Both the position numbers and the translations under genes were made by a program. Under the pieces are notes generated by a model, which did not search any database, was not told the origin of the DNA, and saw only the letters and a list, made by a program, of their open reading frames with translations. From Rhizophagus irregularis (lineage: Eukaryota; Glomeromycota; Glomeromycetes; Glomerales; Glomeraceae): 64,000 bases of DNA. Below are positions 1-11,218 of this stretch, in pieces. Numbering within the stretch: the stretch's first letter is position 1; every line of letters begins with the position of its first letter. The stretch lies in the NCBI RefSeq assembly GCF_026210795.1, contig NC_089448.1, positions 2,294,001-2,358,000 of the forward strand, in the 5' to 3' direction.

Positions 1-865
1 ATATACTTCGTATTCAATTTAATAAATTCAATTTCTTCAAAGTTATCTTCTTTTTTTTCAAAAAAGCAATGATTAGTTGATTACCATCTATTTTTTCTGA
101 TTTTAAAATGTGTTGTTGATTACTTTCACCCAACTTCTTCTGACTCTAAGGTATCTTTTTGATTATTGTTATTAGAAAATTCTTTACATAAACTTACATA
201 GTCAATCTAAATGAATTTTCAATAAAAATTATTATATTTAAATAATATTGTTATATTAAATTTTATAATACCTTTTTACTATCTAATGACATATTATTAA
301 TATCACTATCATTAATGTTGCTATTATTAATATCAGTTTCAGTTTTACTTTTGTATAATAGCAATATATTCACACTTTTTTTATACAATAAATATATCAG
401 AAATTTGTAAAAAAATATGAAGTTCATCAGGAATATAATTAAATAAATCAATTGCAAAAAAAAAGCAGGTCTTTTATTTTCTAATTAACAATATAAAAAA
501 TATAAATATGCATAATTTTTTTTAAACAATCACATAAATTCTTATCTTTAGCATTTTCAATATGTGCTTAAAAAAGATTTATATTATAATGAAACACAGC
601 ATTACATTTACAATATAAATAAAAATAATCAAAGTTAAACATATTTTGGCTTATAATAATGTATATGAACTAGAAAAATAAAATTTAATTAGCTAATAAT
701 TACATTATTATTATCAATTATTCCATTATTTTTTAACTTGACCAATTGTAATGCAAATATTTTACTAATGTCTCATATTTTTCTTTATTTATATAAAAGG
801 TTTATATTAAAAATAATTGGATTAATAAAAATAATATAAATAAAATATATTATATATATATATAT
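1..865. other. AT-rich stretch without recognisable gene
   Basis: Very A+T-rich. Open frames here are short, rich in Ile/Asn/Lys/Tyr and lack recognisable motifs. I see no RNA gene and no convincing transposon terminus. Confidence 0.5.
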
Positions 866-990
866 AAACTCTATATGAGTCAGTTCGTGAACTAAAAATA
901 CTTTAAAAATATATTGGCTTGCAAGCTGGCTCGCAAGTTAATATATTTTTAAAGTACTTTTGACTTGCAAGCTGGCTTGTATAGAGCTTT
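866..990. repeat. Palindromic MITE (foldback)
   Basis: A short foldback unit. The left arm AAACTCTATATGAGTCAGTT is mirrored by the right end CTTGTATAGAGCTTT, and the inner arms share ACTTTAAAAATATATT and GGCTTGCAAG-type segments. No coding capacity. It abuts the next foldback element, so two insertions lie side by side. The flanks are TATATA runs, so a TA duplication cannot be told apart from simple sequence. Confidence 0.65.
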
Positions 991-999
991 ATATATATA

Positions 1000-1871
1000 C
1001 AGTAAATTACAAAAAGAAAGCACCAACTTTAACTTCCCAGTGTGGTATATAGGGAGTAGAGAGGATGTACATCTGGTTACTTCTAAATAATTAGAGTAGG
1101 TGCTTGGTTAGCTATCGCTCAACGGTAGGAGTGCATTTCCACAACTTTAGTTGTAGTGCTCCCTCCATGTAGGCTACAGTGACCGGCTATGCTGATGTCT
1201 CCTAAAACATAAAAAAAAAAAAAAAAAAAGCACCAACTTTAAATTAAATTTACAGTATAAATTACAAATTCCAGTATAATAAATTTATACTTATTTAAAG
1301 TTAAGATTTGAAGCAATATTTTAAAAGCATTTATTTATTTATTTAATAGTAAAATTTTGTAAAAATCATTTAATTTGTAAAAAAGTAAAATTTTAACTTT
1401 TTAACTAAGGCTGATACAGTAAAATAAATGGTAAAATTCAATTTTTTGAGTAAAAAATAAGATTCCAAATACTATAAAAATTGGATTACTGATTATTGAG
1501 AAAATTAATTTTAAAAATCATGTAAATTACTAAAAAAAATTAATAATTTATTATAAAAGTCTATGATTTTTAAAATTAATTTTCTCAATAATCAGTAATC
1601 CAATTTTTATAGTACTTAAAATTTAAGCTATTTTTTACTCAAAGAATTGATTTTTACCATTTATTTTACTGTATCTACCTTAGTTAAAAAATTTTACTTT
1701 TTTATAAATTAGGTAATTTTTACAAATTTTACTATTAATTAAATAAATAAATACTTTTAAAATATTGCTTTAAACTTTAATTTTAAAATAAATATAAATT
1801 TATTATACTGGAACTTGTAATTTATACTGTAAATTTAATTTAAAGTTGATGCTTTTTTTTGTAATCCACTG
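1000..1871. mobile_element. Tc1/mariner-type foldback MITE (interrupted by a SINE)
   Basis: Long inverted repeat running nearly the whole element. The left end CAGTAAATTACAAAAAGAAAG mirrors the right end CTTTTTTTTGTAATCCACTG, with TA on both outer sides (998-999 and 1872-1873). The arms share the segment reading ACTTTAAATTAAATTTACAG and continue through TTTACTATTAA-type sequence. The arms are unequal because a retroposon at about 1033-1226 interrupts the left one. There is no transposase, so it is non-autonomous. A CAGT terminus with TA target fits the Tc1/mariner/pogo superfamily. Confidence 0.75.
1017..1242 (+). mobile_element. SINE-like retroposon with 16-bp target-site duplication
   Basis: The body, about 1033-1210, is much richer in G+C than its surroundings and ends in a run of about 19 A. 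It is bounded by a perfect 16-bp direct repeat, AAAGCACCAACTTTAA, at 1017-1032 and 1227-1242. The head contains TAGCTATCGCTCAACGGTAGG, which resembles a tRNA D-arm or Pol III A box; I cannot find a convincing B box. The uninterrupted right arm of the host foldback element (about 1840-1860) shows the empty site and confirms both borders. The poly(A) tail and long duplication imply LINE-type target-primed reverse transcription. A truncated LINE 3' end is the alternative. Confidence 0.7.
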
Positions 1872-2042
1872 TATATATATTAAATTTAAATATTTTGTCT
1901 TCTTCATTCAATAAACAAAAGGTCATCATTACATGATTTTGCTTTCTTCCAATATTATAACCATTTACACCTAGTTTAATATAAGAATATTTCTTAGTTT
2001 TATTATAGATTTCTCTTCTGTTTTTCAAATAGGAATTAATAC

Positions 2043-2691
2043 TAAGGTTGTCTGCCTAAATCTCTCCAAAATTCTATGATTAGTTTTTCCAAAATTTTAC
2101 TATAGTTTTATTATAGTTTCGGCAAAGTTTTGGCAGTTTCAGCATTTATAATAAGTTTCGTCAGGTTTCACTTTTTTTCAGAGTTTCACTAACTTTTTAA
2201 TAAGACTTTCATATATAGGTGCTGTTAGAATTCCCTAATTCAGTATTATGACATATGTCATAAATAATGCCATAATCGTAATGTAGCGCCGTAATTAATC
2301 ATAATCACGTGACTTTTACAATGCTAAATGATCAATAGGAATATTTCTTTTTTTGGAAACTCATGTAACCTTGTGCAACCCATTATTCAATTTTATTGAG
2401 GGACAAAATTTCCTTTTTTGGAAATCTGTGTAATGTTACGTGATAAAATGCGAAAAAAAATTGACCCTGCATTACAAACTTTGCTAAAATTAAATTTAGT
2501 CTTATTTATTTACAGCACATATATTTACGACATTACGGTGTTAAATTAAATTTAATTATGACATTATAGTACGTGCCGTAACCGTAAAAATAATTCTGAT
2601 AGCATCTATACTTTCATATAGTTTCAGTAAAGTTTCACTATTTCAGCATTTCACCAACTTGCTAAAACCCCTAGTTTTTCCAGCAACTTTA
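2043..2691. mobile_element. hAT-like MITE, copy A (interrupted)
   Basis: Termini TAAGGTTG and CAACTTTA are flanked by AATTAATAC (2034-2042 and 2692-2700). The interior is a series of TTTCGGCA/GTTTCA-type motifs. A clean copy of the same family lies at 52884-53127. Aligning the two shows that copy A carries a foreign insertion at about 2215-2609. The terminal TAAGG matches the hAT end consensus and the 8-9-bp duplication agrees. No protein is encoded. Confidence 0.7.
2215..2609. mobile_element. Mutator-like MITE nested in the hAT-like MITE
   Basis: Inverted ends ATAGGTGCTGTTAGAATT and AATTCTGATAGCATCTAT, with subterminal CATAAT/ATTATG motifs also inverted. The flanking direct repeat is ACTTTCATAT, 10-11 bp (2205-2214/5 and 2610-2619/20), the size typical of Mutator-like elements. 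Both duplicates lie inside sequence belonging to copy A of the hAT-like MITE, so this insertion is the younger event. Confidence 0.7.
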
Positions 2692-3084
2692 AATTAATAC
2701 ATTAAGCAAAGTTAAAAATTAGCAGAAAATATTATTTCTTATTTTATAATTATTTATAAAAATATCAGTACAGTTGGCTCGCGTTATAACGAATTTTGAT
2801 TTAACGAATTATTTAATACAACGAATTTTCATTGTGGTACAGATTTTATTATATGAATAAAATTTCGCTAAACCGAATTTTACTATTAAAATGCTGTATA
2901 ATGTATAACGAAATAAAACTGCATAAATTATATATATATAATAAATCGCATTATAATGAATTTTTTTTATACCGAAATTTTTTTTAATTATAACGAAGAT
3001 TTGTCGCAAAATGTATTTTTTTAAGGGATGTTCGCGTCTCATATTTCGTGTTAGTTTTCATATTTTCTATTCTTTTTTTTTGAA

Positions 3085-4812
3085 ATGCCGAAAGCTAAGC
3101 CTATTAACCTGTCCAAGAAACAACTTTCTAAGGAAACTTCTGCCCCTAAAAAACGTAAGTCTCTTACTGCTGCACAGAAACAAGAAGTTTGCTTAAAAAA
3201 AAATCTTCACCTTTCTTAAAAAACAAAGATAGCCGAAAAGTATGATGTTAGTGAAGGGATGATTTGTGATATTCTAAAGACAAAAGACCGTTGGCTTGCT
3301 GTGGATCTTTATTTATATCAAACTGGTTTGAGACGAGAAAGAAAACTCCTTTTTATTGTTATTGAAGAGGCTTTAGCTCTTTGAGTGGAAAATGCACTCC
3401 AGGCTGGTCTTATTATCAGTGATGATATTCTTTCAATCAAAGCCTTAGAATTTGCTTTTTTGTGTAATGAAGAAAAATATTCAAGGGATCAGATGGATGG
3501 ATTGACAAATTTAAAAAACAGCATAATCTTAAACAATATAATATGCATGGAGAAGCGGCAAGTGCACCACTTGCAGAACTTGACACAATGCGTGAAAATC
3601 TTTGCCAAATTCTAAAAAATTATGATCCCAATAATATTTTTAACTGTGATGAGACAGGTCTTTTTTGGAAAATGCGACCTAATCACACCATATCTAATGG
3701 TCCTGTGGCTGGAACGAAACAATCTAAGGATCGTATAACGGTCTTATTTACTTGTAACGCAACTGGGACTGAAAAGTTGCGCCACTTATTCATACACAAA
3801 TATGAAAATCCCCGGGCTCTAAAAAATATTAACAAAACTACTCTTCCAGTAAATTATTATTGGAATTCAAAAAGTTGGATGCAAGTATCAATCTGAAATG
3901 CATATCTTAAAAGGCTTGATGCTCAAATGAGAGCACAGAACTGAAATATCATTCTTCTTGTTGATAATGCACCAACTCATTCTCTCAATGAAAATACAAA
4001 ATTAACTAATATTAAAATTGAATTTCTTCCTCCAAATACCACTTCACACCTCCAGCCATGTGATCAAGGGCGAACATTAACAGTTTCAAGGTAGTTGAAT
4101 TCATACTTTAACTTCAAATCTACACCTTATATTTTAGTAATTTCAAATCCTTTTATTAACTATAAAAAATTTAATTTTATTTCAGGCACAATACCGAAAA
4201 TTATTATTGCGAAATCGGGTTAAAGCCTTTGATAATTATAATGAATTTGGCATTAACCCTGTTGAAATTAATATCAAAAAGTGCATCAAATATGTCGCAC
4301 ACGCATGGGATAATGTTACTCAATCTACTATTGAAAATTGCTGGTTAAAAGCAGATATTTTACCTAAAGATAATGAAAGTGAAATTGATATGGATTTCTG
4401 TGCTGAAACACAAGTTCTTCTAACACATACAAATGAGCTGAAAGAAGTTCAAGATTTAATTGATAAACTTAATCTTGAAAATCCTTTAATTGCTGATGAA
4501 TTTATTCAATGTGATGAATCTGAACTTACAGCAGAAATGATATCCAATGAAGAAATTTTGAAAGTAGTTCTTCCCAATAATTATGAACAAGAGGTAGAAG
4601 AACTAAATTCTGATCCTTTACCATCCATTACTCATAGCGAGGCCATTGAACATTATGATAAGGTGATTTTGTATTTAGAGCAATAAGAGGATAAATTTGA
4701 TATGAAAAAAGAAGAAATAAGATGCATTAAAAAACTTAGGAAGGAAGTGTTAAAACAACGTTTTATTTCTGCGAAACAAACGAATCTTAATGATTTTATT
4801 AATATCTCTTAA
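3085..4812 (+). pseudogene. Tigger/pogo DDE transposase pseudogene
   Basis: Reading starts at an ATG giving MPKAKPINLSKKQL. A CENP-B/psq-type helix-turn-helix region follows (KIAEKYDVSEGMICDILK), then a DDE1 catalytic domain. The three acidic residues are visible as NCDETGLFW (about 3643), LLVDNAPTH (about 3958) and LQPCDQG (about 4054). A probable ancestral intron at 4091-4185 joins INSFK to AQYRKLLLRNRVK, which makes sense for the family. The C-terminal part ends KQTNLNDFINIS. The gene is dead as read: there are in-frame stops after KKNLHLS, before VENALQAG and in the QVSI, AQN and LYLEQ regions, plus frame changes near 3540 and 4070. It probably mobilised the surrounding element before decay. 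Confidence 0.88.
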
Positions 4813-4878
4813 TTTCATTAATATTTACAATATATAATATAATAATTGTATTACATTTAATAATAAATAATATAAATA

Positions 4879-5926
4879 GGGAAAATGTCATTGGCGACCC
4901 GTATCGCCAGTGCGACCCTAAATCATTTGATCAAATTTGATTGGCTAACTAATATCTACAATTACGTCAGCCTTCAGTTATTTCCGTTATTATTTTCCCC
5001 TTTTTTCGTTATTCTTTTTTCCTCCTTTTTTGCTTTCTTTTCTCTTTATTTTCGCTTTACTTGTTTTATTTTTTGACTTTTTTTTCATTTTATTTCCCTT
5101 TTCTCTTTTTTGATTTTATTTTCCTTTCTTTTTTCCTTCTTTTTCATTTTTTTTTGGTATGTTTTTTCGTTCTTTCTTTCTATTTTTTGTTTTTTCTTTT
5201 TTTATAGGTCTTTAGGTTCTTACAGTTTTACAATTAAGGCGTACGCCCTTTTTTTTCTTGCCTTTGTTTTTTAATTTGTTCTTTACTGACTCTCTATGCT
5301 GTTCTTTAACTCCTTCCTTTTCAACATTATGTGACGCATTTTACTCTTAACTTCACAGGTTTTGTTATTATTTGTTCTTTAACTCACTTGTTTATAAGTT
5401 TCATTTTTTAACCTTATTATAGGCTTTTTTTCGCGTTGAGTATTTTTTTCTTTTTTTTCTTTTTTATTCTTTAGGTTCTTGTTTTCATTATTCTTTACTA
5501 ACTATATTTTCTTTACTTTATGCCACTCTTTGACTTCGCAGGCTTTATTTTTCAATGTCATTGGTTTTGTTCTTTGATTTCATGAGTTTCATTATCATTT
5601 AATTCTTCAACTTTCTTCGTGGGTTTTGTTCTTCATCTCGATTTTGTTTTTTACTCTGTTGTTGTCATTTTTTTTGTGTATCAAAATTACTAGTTCTGTT
5701 AAAAATAAAATATAAATTTTACAATGTTTCTCTATTAGTAAACTTTAATAATTGATTTTTAACCATACAGTATATCATTATTTTATTGCGTAAATCAAAA
5801 ACTTTTTGCGAATTAAAGTGTTGCGAATTTTTTAACGAAAATAAAAAAAGTTGACCAATCAAAATATAGTATAAAATCACGTGATTAGGGTTGCCATGGC
5901 GACAGGGTCGCCATAAACTAACGCCC
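4879..5926. mobile_element. Mutator-like non-autonomous element nested in Tigger
   Basis: A 1048-bp insertion with a perfect 9-bp target duplication ATATAAATA at 4870-4878 and 5927-5935. The ends begin GGG and finish CCC. Subterminal sequence TTGGCGACCC...TCGCCA...GACCCTAA is repeated in inverted form at the right end (TTAGGGTTGCCATGGCGACA, then GGGTCGCCA). The interior is T-rich and pyrimidine-biased with no plausible coding sequence. A 9-bp duplication with long imperfect TIRs points to the MULE superfamily. It is younger than the Tigger copy it interrupts. Confidence 0.8.
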
Positions 5927-6739
5927 ATATAAATATATTATAATTTACATTTATTTACATAAATTTACTTTAAAATATTTAACGAATTTTTAATAAAAAT
6001 TTAGTATACAATATTCTGAATTTTGCTATATGGATGTCAAAAAAATCCATTATAGTGTTACCGAATTTTTCCATAACGAAGGTCAGATCAGCATAGACAC
6101 CAAATTTGTTATAACGCGAGCCAACTGTAGTACAATATTCATAAAAAAGAAAAGGTATAATTACTGCTAAATAGTAATATTTATTATAATATAAAAATGC
6201 TTTATCATAAACATATATAGTAATATCAAGTTTTATTTAAGTGATTGCAGCCTTGCAGGATTTAAATCTTTAATTTGTGATCCGTCTCTGAACCAGTGAA
6301 AACTACTAATAAATTTTGGAAAACTAGTTTTACAAATTAATTATCTCTTAAATGACTTTTAAACTAATTTTTCCAGAATTTTTTTTTTTTAAGTATTATA
6401 TAATAATGTTCTGAATATATTGAATGATAAATTTGCTTCGTCAAATATTAATATCACAAGTTTAATCAACATAAACTTGCCATTTAAGGTTACATTATTA
6501 TACAAATTAGCAATATTGCCTAAAAAGTAACCAGCCAATTTATATTACAACTCAGCTGAAAAATAATGTAATCAATTACTTAAAACTGAGGAAATCAAGA
6601 TCCATCAAAAATTTTTACATTGAACAATTAGTTAAAAATTTTTTCTTTAGCAACGCTGGATTCTGACTTTTAAAAATGCCATAATTATTCAATACAAGAG
6701 ATGTAATAATTACAAAATTGATATTTTTTTATTAAAATA

Positions 6740-6919
6740 CAGTCTACCCTTGATATAGCGAAGAAACCGTTCTGCATCTCAAATTTGTTATAGCAAGTTA
6801 ATGAAGAATTTGAAGAATTTGATTGGTTACTTCGTTATAATGAGGAAAAATTGACATATTTTATTGGCTAAGCGTCACATGATTCGTTATATAAAATTCG
6901 CTATAGGAAGGGTAAACTG
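6740..6919. mobile_element. Pogo/Tigger-type MITE
   Basis: 180-bp element. Left end CAGTCTACCCTTGATATAGCG, right end CGCTATAGGAAGGGTAAACTG, flanked by TA (6738-6739 and 6920-6921). The subterminal TATAGCGAA and CGTTATA motifs resemble those of the 2771-6127 Tigger, so a related transposase could have moved it. No coding capacity. Confidence 0.8.
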
Positions 6920-6921
6920 TA

Positions 6922-8033
6922 TTATTTATATGTTAGTAAATAATTTATTTAAAGGTTATAAACAAAAAAAAACAAAAAAAAGTATTAAAATTATTTATTT
7001 CTATTAAACACATTTTGCTTATATTGAGCAGTATATTTAGTAATTTTAAATAGTTGATACTTTTGGAATGTCAATTCTTTTAAACTACTTTTCTCTAATA
7101 ATTTGTAAGTTTATTTCACATTTTCTATGTGCTATATCTATTGCTCTTATCTGAATTTTCCATAAATTAATTTGCAAAATAATTTTCCAAAATGTATTAA
7201 TAGATTTCGCTGGTTCACAAATTAAATTTAATATAGATTTGATTTTTTTTGTAATTAAAATCAATATAGTATATATATACAATTGGCTGTTTAGAGAAAT
7301 TTGTCAATTTATATTTATTAACAATTAATTGTATAGAATTGCAGAAGAATTACAATACTATTAAATAATTGTAAAATTGTGAAAAAATTGTGGTATTACT
7401 AAATAATTATGAAATTATGAATTATTATATGCATGCAATTTACTTTAAAAATCTGCAATATTGCAAATTTAAAAAAATAATTGCAGTATTATTTTTTATA
7501 AAGAAGATAATTTTTAAATTAATAAATGAATACTTGTATGAGTAAAATATATTTAATTATTATGTAATTGGCTATTTTATTTTATATAAATGTGAAATAT
7601 TGAACTACCAACTTTAGAATGTAAAAGAACCTAATTAAGGGATAATTTATCTTCTATATCATCTATAAAAGTACTAATTTAGTGCTTGAATTATGAGATT
7701 CTTGAATAATTTAATTACAGTTAATCCCCTTTATAAGTATCTCCTATATAAAAATTCTTCTTTTTAAGGCATATATTTTTTAGTCCAGATTTTTTTATAT
7801 ATAAAATACTTCTTTTATAATCACTTTATTAGTTATAAGTATAAATATCAGTTTCATATTATAATAAATATATGTAAAATTCCATCTGTATAAATATATA
7901 AATCATATGATTTATAAAATAACTGATAAAATATACATTATGCAGTTTGCACATTTTATTCAATAAATTCTATTATTTTTGTTATTTTACTATGCTACCT
8001 ATTCATTCACAAAAAACAAATCTAACATAACAA
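6922..8033. other. Gene-free AT-rich stretch
   Basis: A+T-rich sequence with short A and T runs. I see no conserved frame, RNA gene or element terminus. Confidence 0.45.
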
Positions 8034-8142
8034 CACAGGTCGAAAAGTGAAAAATCAGGCACCAATCGGTCACCAATCAGGTAGCTGATTGGTGACTGAT
8101 TGGTGACTGATTGATGCCTGATTTTTCACTTTTCGACCTGTG
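8034..8142. mobile_element. Palindromic MITE with CACAG termini
   Basis: A 109-bp foldback with near-perfect arms: CACAGGTCGAAAAGTGAAAA at the left and the exact inverse at the right. The centre holds GATTGGTGACT-type repeats (ATTGGTGACTGATTGGTGAC). A possible 3-bp duplication CAA lies on each side. CAC ends with 3-bp duplication would fit CACTA/EnSpm-type elements, but this is tentative. The same TIR family bounds the composite element at 45989-47988. Confidence 0.75.
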
Positions 8143-8149
8143 CAAACTT

Positions 8150-8455
8150 GTACTGCAATTAATTAATATAAATATAAAAAAAGAGATTTGTGAATTTATG
8201 GTAGCAAATTCTAATATAAAACAAAGTAATATTACTTCATTTTTTAATGAAAAATATACAGGATTAAATGTTCAAAGAACAACTATTAATAAAATATGGA
8301 AAATGGCTTTCAGTTCTTTCTACTTCATAATCTTTATATATATTTCATCAACATTCTGTTCAATTTTCTGAAATTAATAAAGCTATGCAAATTTGAACAT
8401 TACAAGTAGTAATAACTGCTGAACAATTGATAGAATATACCTACTGTATAAATAG
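8150..8455 (+). pseudogene. CENP-B/pogo-type transposase fragment
   Basis: One frame reads KKEICEFMVANSNIKQSNIT, followed directly by FFNEKYTGLNVQRTTINKIW: the N-terminal helix-turn-helix of CENP-B-like/pogo transposases. After a frame change, a second piece reads KWLSVLSTS, stop, SLYIF, then HSVQFSEINKAMQI, which is the start of the HTH_CENPB region in these proteins. Frameshifts and stops show a relic. No catalytic domain or terminal repeats were found nearby, so it is a truncated, old insertion. Confidence 0.6.
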
Positions 8456-8459
8456 TACT

Positions 8460-9780
8460 TTAAAATTGACTTAAATTCGATTTGATTCAACTTATTAGAA
8501 ATATTACTTCTGTGTATCTGGAAAGTTATTTCCTACTTTGACTATTCTTCAAGTATTTCTTCAGTTCTATATTGCTAGAATAATTATTTTCACATTTTAA
8601 ACATCTTTTAATTCATAACTAAATAAAAATAAAACAATACTAATTGATAATGGATCAATTGAATGCAGTTAATAGAGCAATAATATATCATTCACTATTA
8701 TTATTAATTCATTAATTTCAACTAAAATTGCTGGGATCTTTGTAGTAGGAAATCTACATAATCAACAAATTGATCCACATAGTATATCCATAGAAATATT
8801 GACCTGGTAAAATGATAAATAATAAATAGAATGTTTAATAAAATTAATAAAAGAAATACTGTATAAGAGAATATCAGGTATTTTACCAGAATAGAGAAAA
8901 CCTACAGCTTCTAATTGATAAGAAATTACAAAACTAAGATTAAACTTCTTGACTTTTTGAACTAGTGTATCTTGTATAGTTTTTGGTAATTTCTTAAATC
9001 TATTGGCCAAGAATTTGGTTTCATCTTCCCATCCCATAATTTTTCCTCTTCACTTATCATATACTCTTCTCATTGGTGTTTCCAACTTTCATAAAATTCC
9101 ATCACACTTATGTACAACAAGCCATCCAGAGGTTTGTCCTGAACTAACCCTCTAAGTGAGAATTAGAAAAATCCTATGGTCTAAGTTTATACCATAAAAG
9201 TCTAGTAATAACAAGTTTTAGTTCAATAATATTTAAAGATGTATGCAAAATTTTATTATTACTCACAAATGAGAAAAAACTTCATAAACATAGTAATAGT
9301 CATAATCTTCCTGTAGGTTATCAATGTTGATTGATTTTGAGGATTATTTTAAGTTTCTTTGAAAAGTAAAGACATATTAATCATTCATATTTTTTTTTTA
9401 ATTGCAAAATCTATTAATCAATCCAAACATGTGATCATTAATTATTGATTGCCTCTGAGAAACCTCTTCTTTTATCATTTGACCCTTATAAAAAATATCA
9501 AATATTTTTCTCAAATTGGTTTCCCAATACCTATATTATAAGAACTATTTTGGCCAAGACAGTAAGTCTTTGTGCATTTGTCTTGTAATCTTCTTGATTA
9601 GTTTATTTACTAAAACAAATTATCATGCCATTATTAGTTATAAAGAAAACTTTGTTAATAATATTATGAATATTCATAAAGGATACAAATGTAACATAAT
9701 GGTTTATATACATTGCTATACATTAGTAAAAGTAATTGATTATACTCACTTGTCAGTAGCATAAAAGAAAATCTAGCAAA
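8460..9780. other. Repeat-like region, no gene supported
   Basis: Contains open frames without recognisable domains. A minus-strand frame at 8762-9037 begins MGWEDETKFLANRFKKLPK and has more balanced codon use than its surroundings, so it may be a decayed exon, but its later part turns into hydrophobic AT-rich translation. A plus-strand frame at 9516-9764 has no motif. I do not call genes here. Confidence 0.35.
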
Positions 9781-10460
9781 TTATCATCTACTTGCGGTTC
9801 TCTGATATGTTGCTGGTCAGGTTCACTGAAAAGATTCATGATCGTTTTATCACTTATATCGATTATAAAACTGTGTAAATAGCTAAAAGCATAACTTAAT
9901 AGTTAGATTGCAATTATAATAAATCTTATGTATGCCTTAAATGTCTACCTTTTAAGGTCCAAATTTATTGTATATTCATATAGAATATCTTCAATGAACT
10001 TTCTAGAAGGTAATTTCCATTTGTTCTTCAGACGCAATTTGTGATACTTTGCTGAATATTTAGCTTTTATTTCGTCCTTTTACATGCAAAATATCATTAG
10101 ATCAGTGCTGCTATGTTCAATTGGTTATTTGATGCTTCCTTGTGTTTCTTTCATGTTATCAGTATTATTAGTCAGGATAAAGGATTCTATGCTTGTGCTG
10201 ATACATGTCAGCCAATATCTTAAAAAACAATTTGACAGTATCTGTCTCCTGTTTCCATTGTTTTGAAGCCATTTGAGAAATTAAACGTATAGAAACTTTT
10301 ATTTCGGGAGAGGTTTTTACTTTGGCAGATAGTCATTTCGAAAGATTATGAAGACATTATGTACTCTAATAATAATCACATCCTCACTGTACGGTTTGAA
10401 TTATTGCTTGTTTGCTTCTCCTTTGGAATTTTCGGGGGTGGTTAATTCATCAACAGATAG
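9780..10460 (-). pseudogene. HMG-box protein pseudogene and linked decayed exons
   Basis: On the minus strand, frames carry two adjoining pieces of an HMG box. VFIIFRNDYLPK (about 10320-10365) looks like the NAFxxFR start of MATA-HMG boxes. After a frame change comes VSIRLISQMASKQW then KQETDTVKLFFKILAD (about 10195-10310), the second half with the conserved SKxW. Further downstream on the same strand, frames read WKLPSRKFIEDILYEY (about 9955-10070) and SEPDQQHIREPQVDDNLL (about 9780-9840). Stops and shifts separate all of these. HMG-box genes are numerous in Glomeromycotina. Whether the four pieces were one gene is unclear. Confidence 0.5.
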
Positions 10461-11218
10461 TGTAAGGTCGTATGGAGGGCATCACAATAAAGGATGCAAC
10501 TCTTGAGATGAAATCAATTCATCATGAAATATTAAATTTCCCTATCTAAGGTCTTCTGACTCTAGATTGAGGAATGGAGCACTGAAATATTTCAACAAAC
10601 CCCAAATCAGTAAATCGATCGTTCTATATGACATAATAACACTAACGAATCTCAACAGCTGAAAGCGATTGAAGAGTATCATTTATATCATAATCAGCAA
10701 AAAAGTTAGTCAGATCCCATGATATTCTAAGCCATGAATTGATTTCGTAAGTTGCACATGATTTTTAACTGTTATCACGTGTCTACAGTGAGGTCTATGT
10801 ACAAATTGTACTGTGGCAAAATACGGTAATTTGGGTCCGGCGGTGAGCTTCTGAAATATACAATATACACAAGTAACACAACGTTGCATATATTAATTAA
10901 CTTTCATCCAATATTTTTAATCGAAGCTGAAGCCTTATCGGTTTGGATAGATAATTTGGTAATGAAGGATAAAGATTACAAATTTTATTCAAAAAGTGAC
11001 TTAATTACCATAATATTTTTTTAATTAAATTTATAGAGCGTTATATAATACTCAAAGGGTTAAATATATAAAATATTTTATTAATTAAACACTTGAATTA
11101 CAAACAAATTATTATTTTGAAATAGGTTTCACTTCTTTTAAGATATGGTAAATTAAATGAATCGATACTACTATAATAATAAATTACCACCAGGGTAGCA
11201 GATATATTTTCAAACTGG
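10461..11218. other. Intergenic region downstream of pirin
   Basis: No supported gene. Base composition is more balanced than in the transposon zone. Short frames lack motifs. Confidence 0.4.

Larger units (their letters stand above)
2771..6127 (+). mobile_element. Tigger/pogo DNA transposon (decayed, interrupted)
   Basis: The left end CAGTTGGCTCGCGTTATAAC is matched by the inverted right end GTTATAACGCGAGCCAACTG, flanked by TA at 2769-2770 and 6128-6129. Further ATAACGAATT-type repeats lie just inside both ends. A DDE transposase pseudogene occupies 3085-4812. After removing a 1048-bp nested element and its duplication, about 2.3 kb remains, a normal Tigger length. The TIRs are still well matched while the gene carries several stops, which suggests moderate age. 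Confidence 0.9.

Noticed and set aside
1033-1210. Functional tRNA gene within the SINE
   Set aside because: Only a D-arm-like A box is visible; no acceptor stem pairing, no B box and a poly(A) tail instead.
2809-3042. Minus-strand 77-residue frame
   Set aside because: Translation of the Tigger terminal repeats; no motif.
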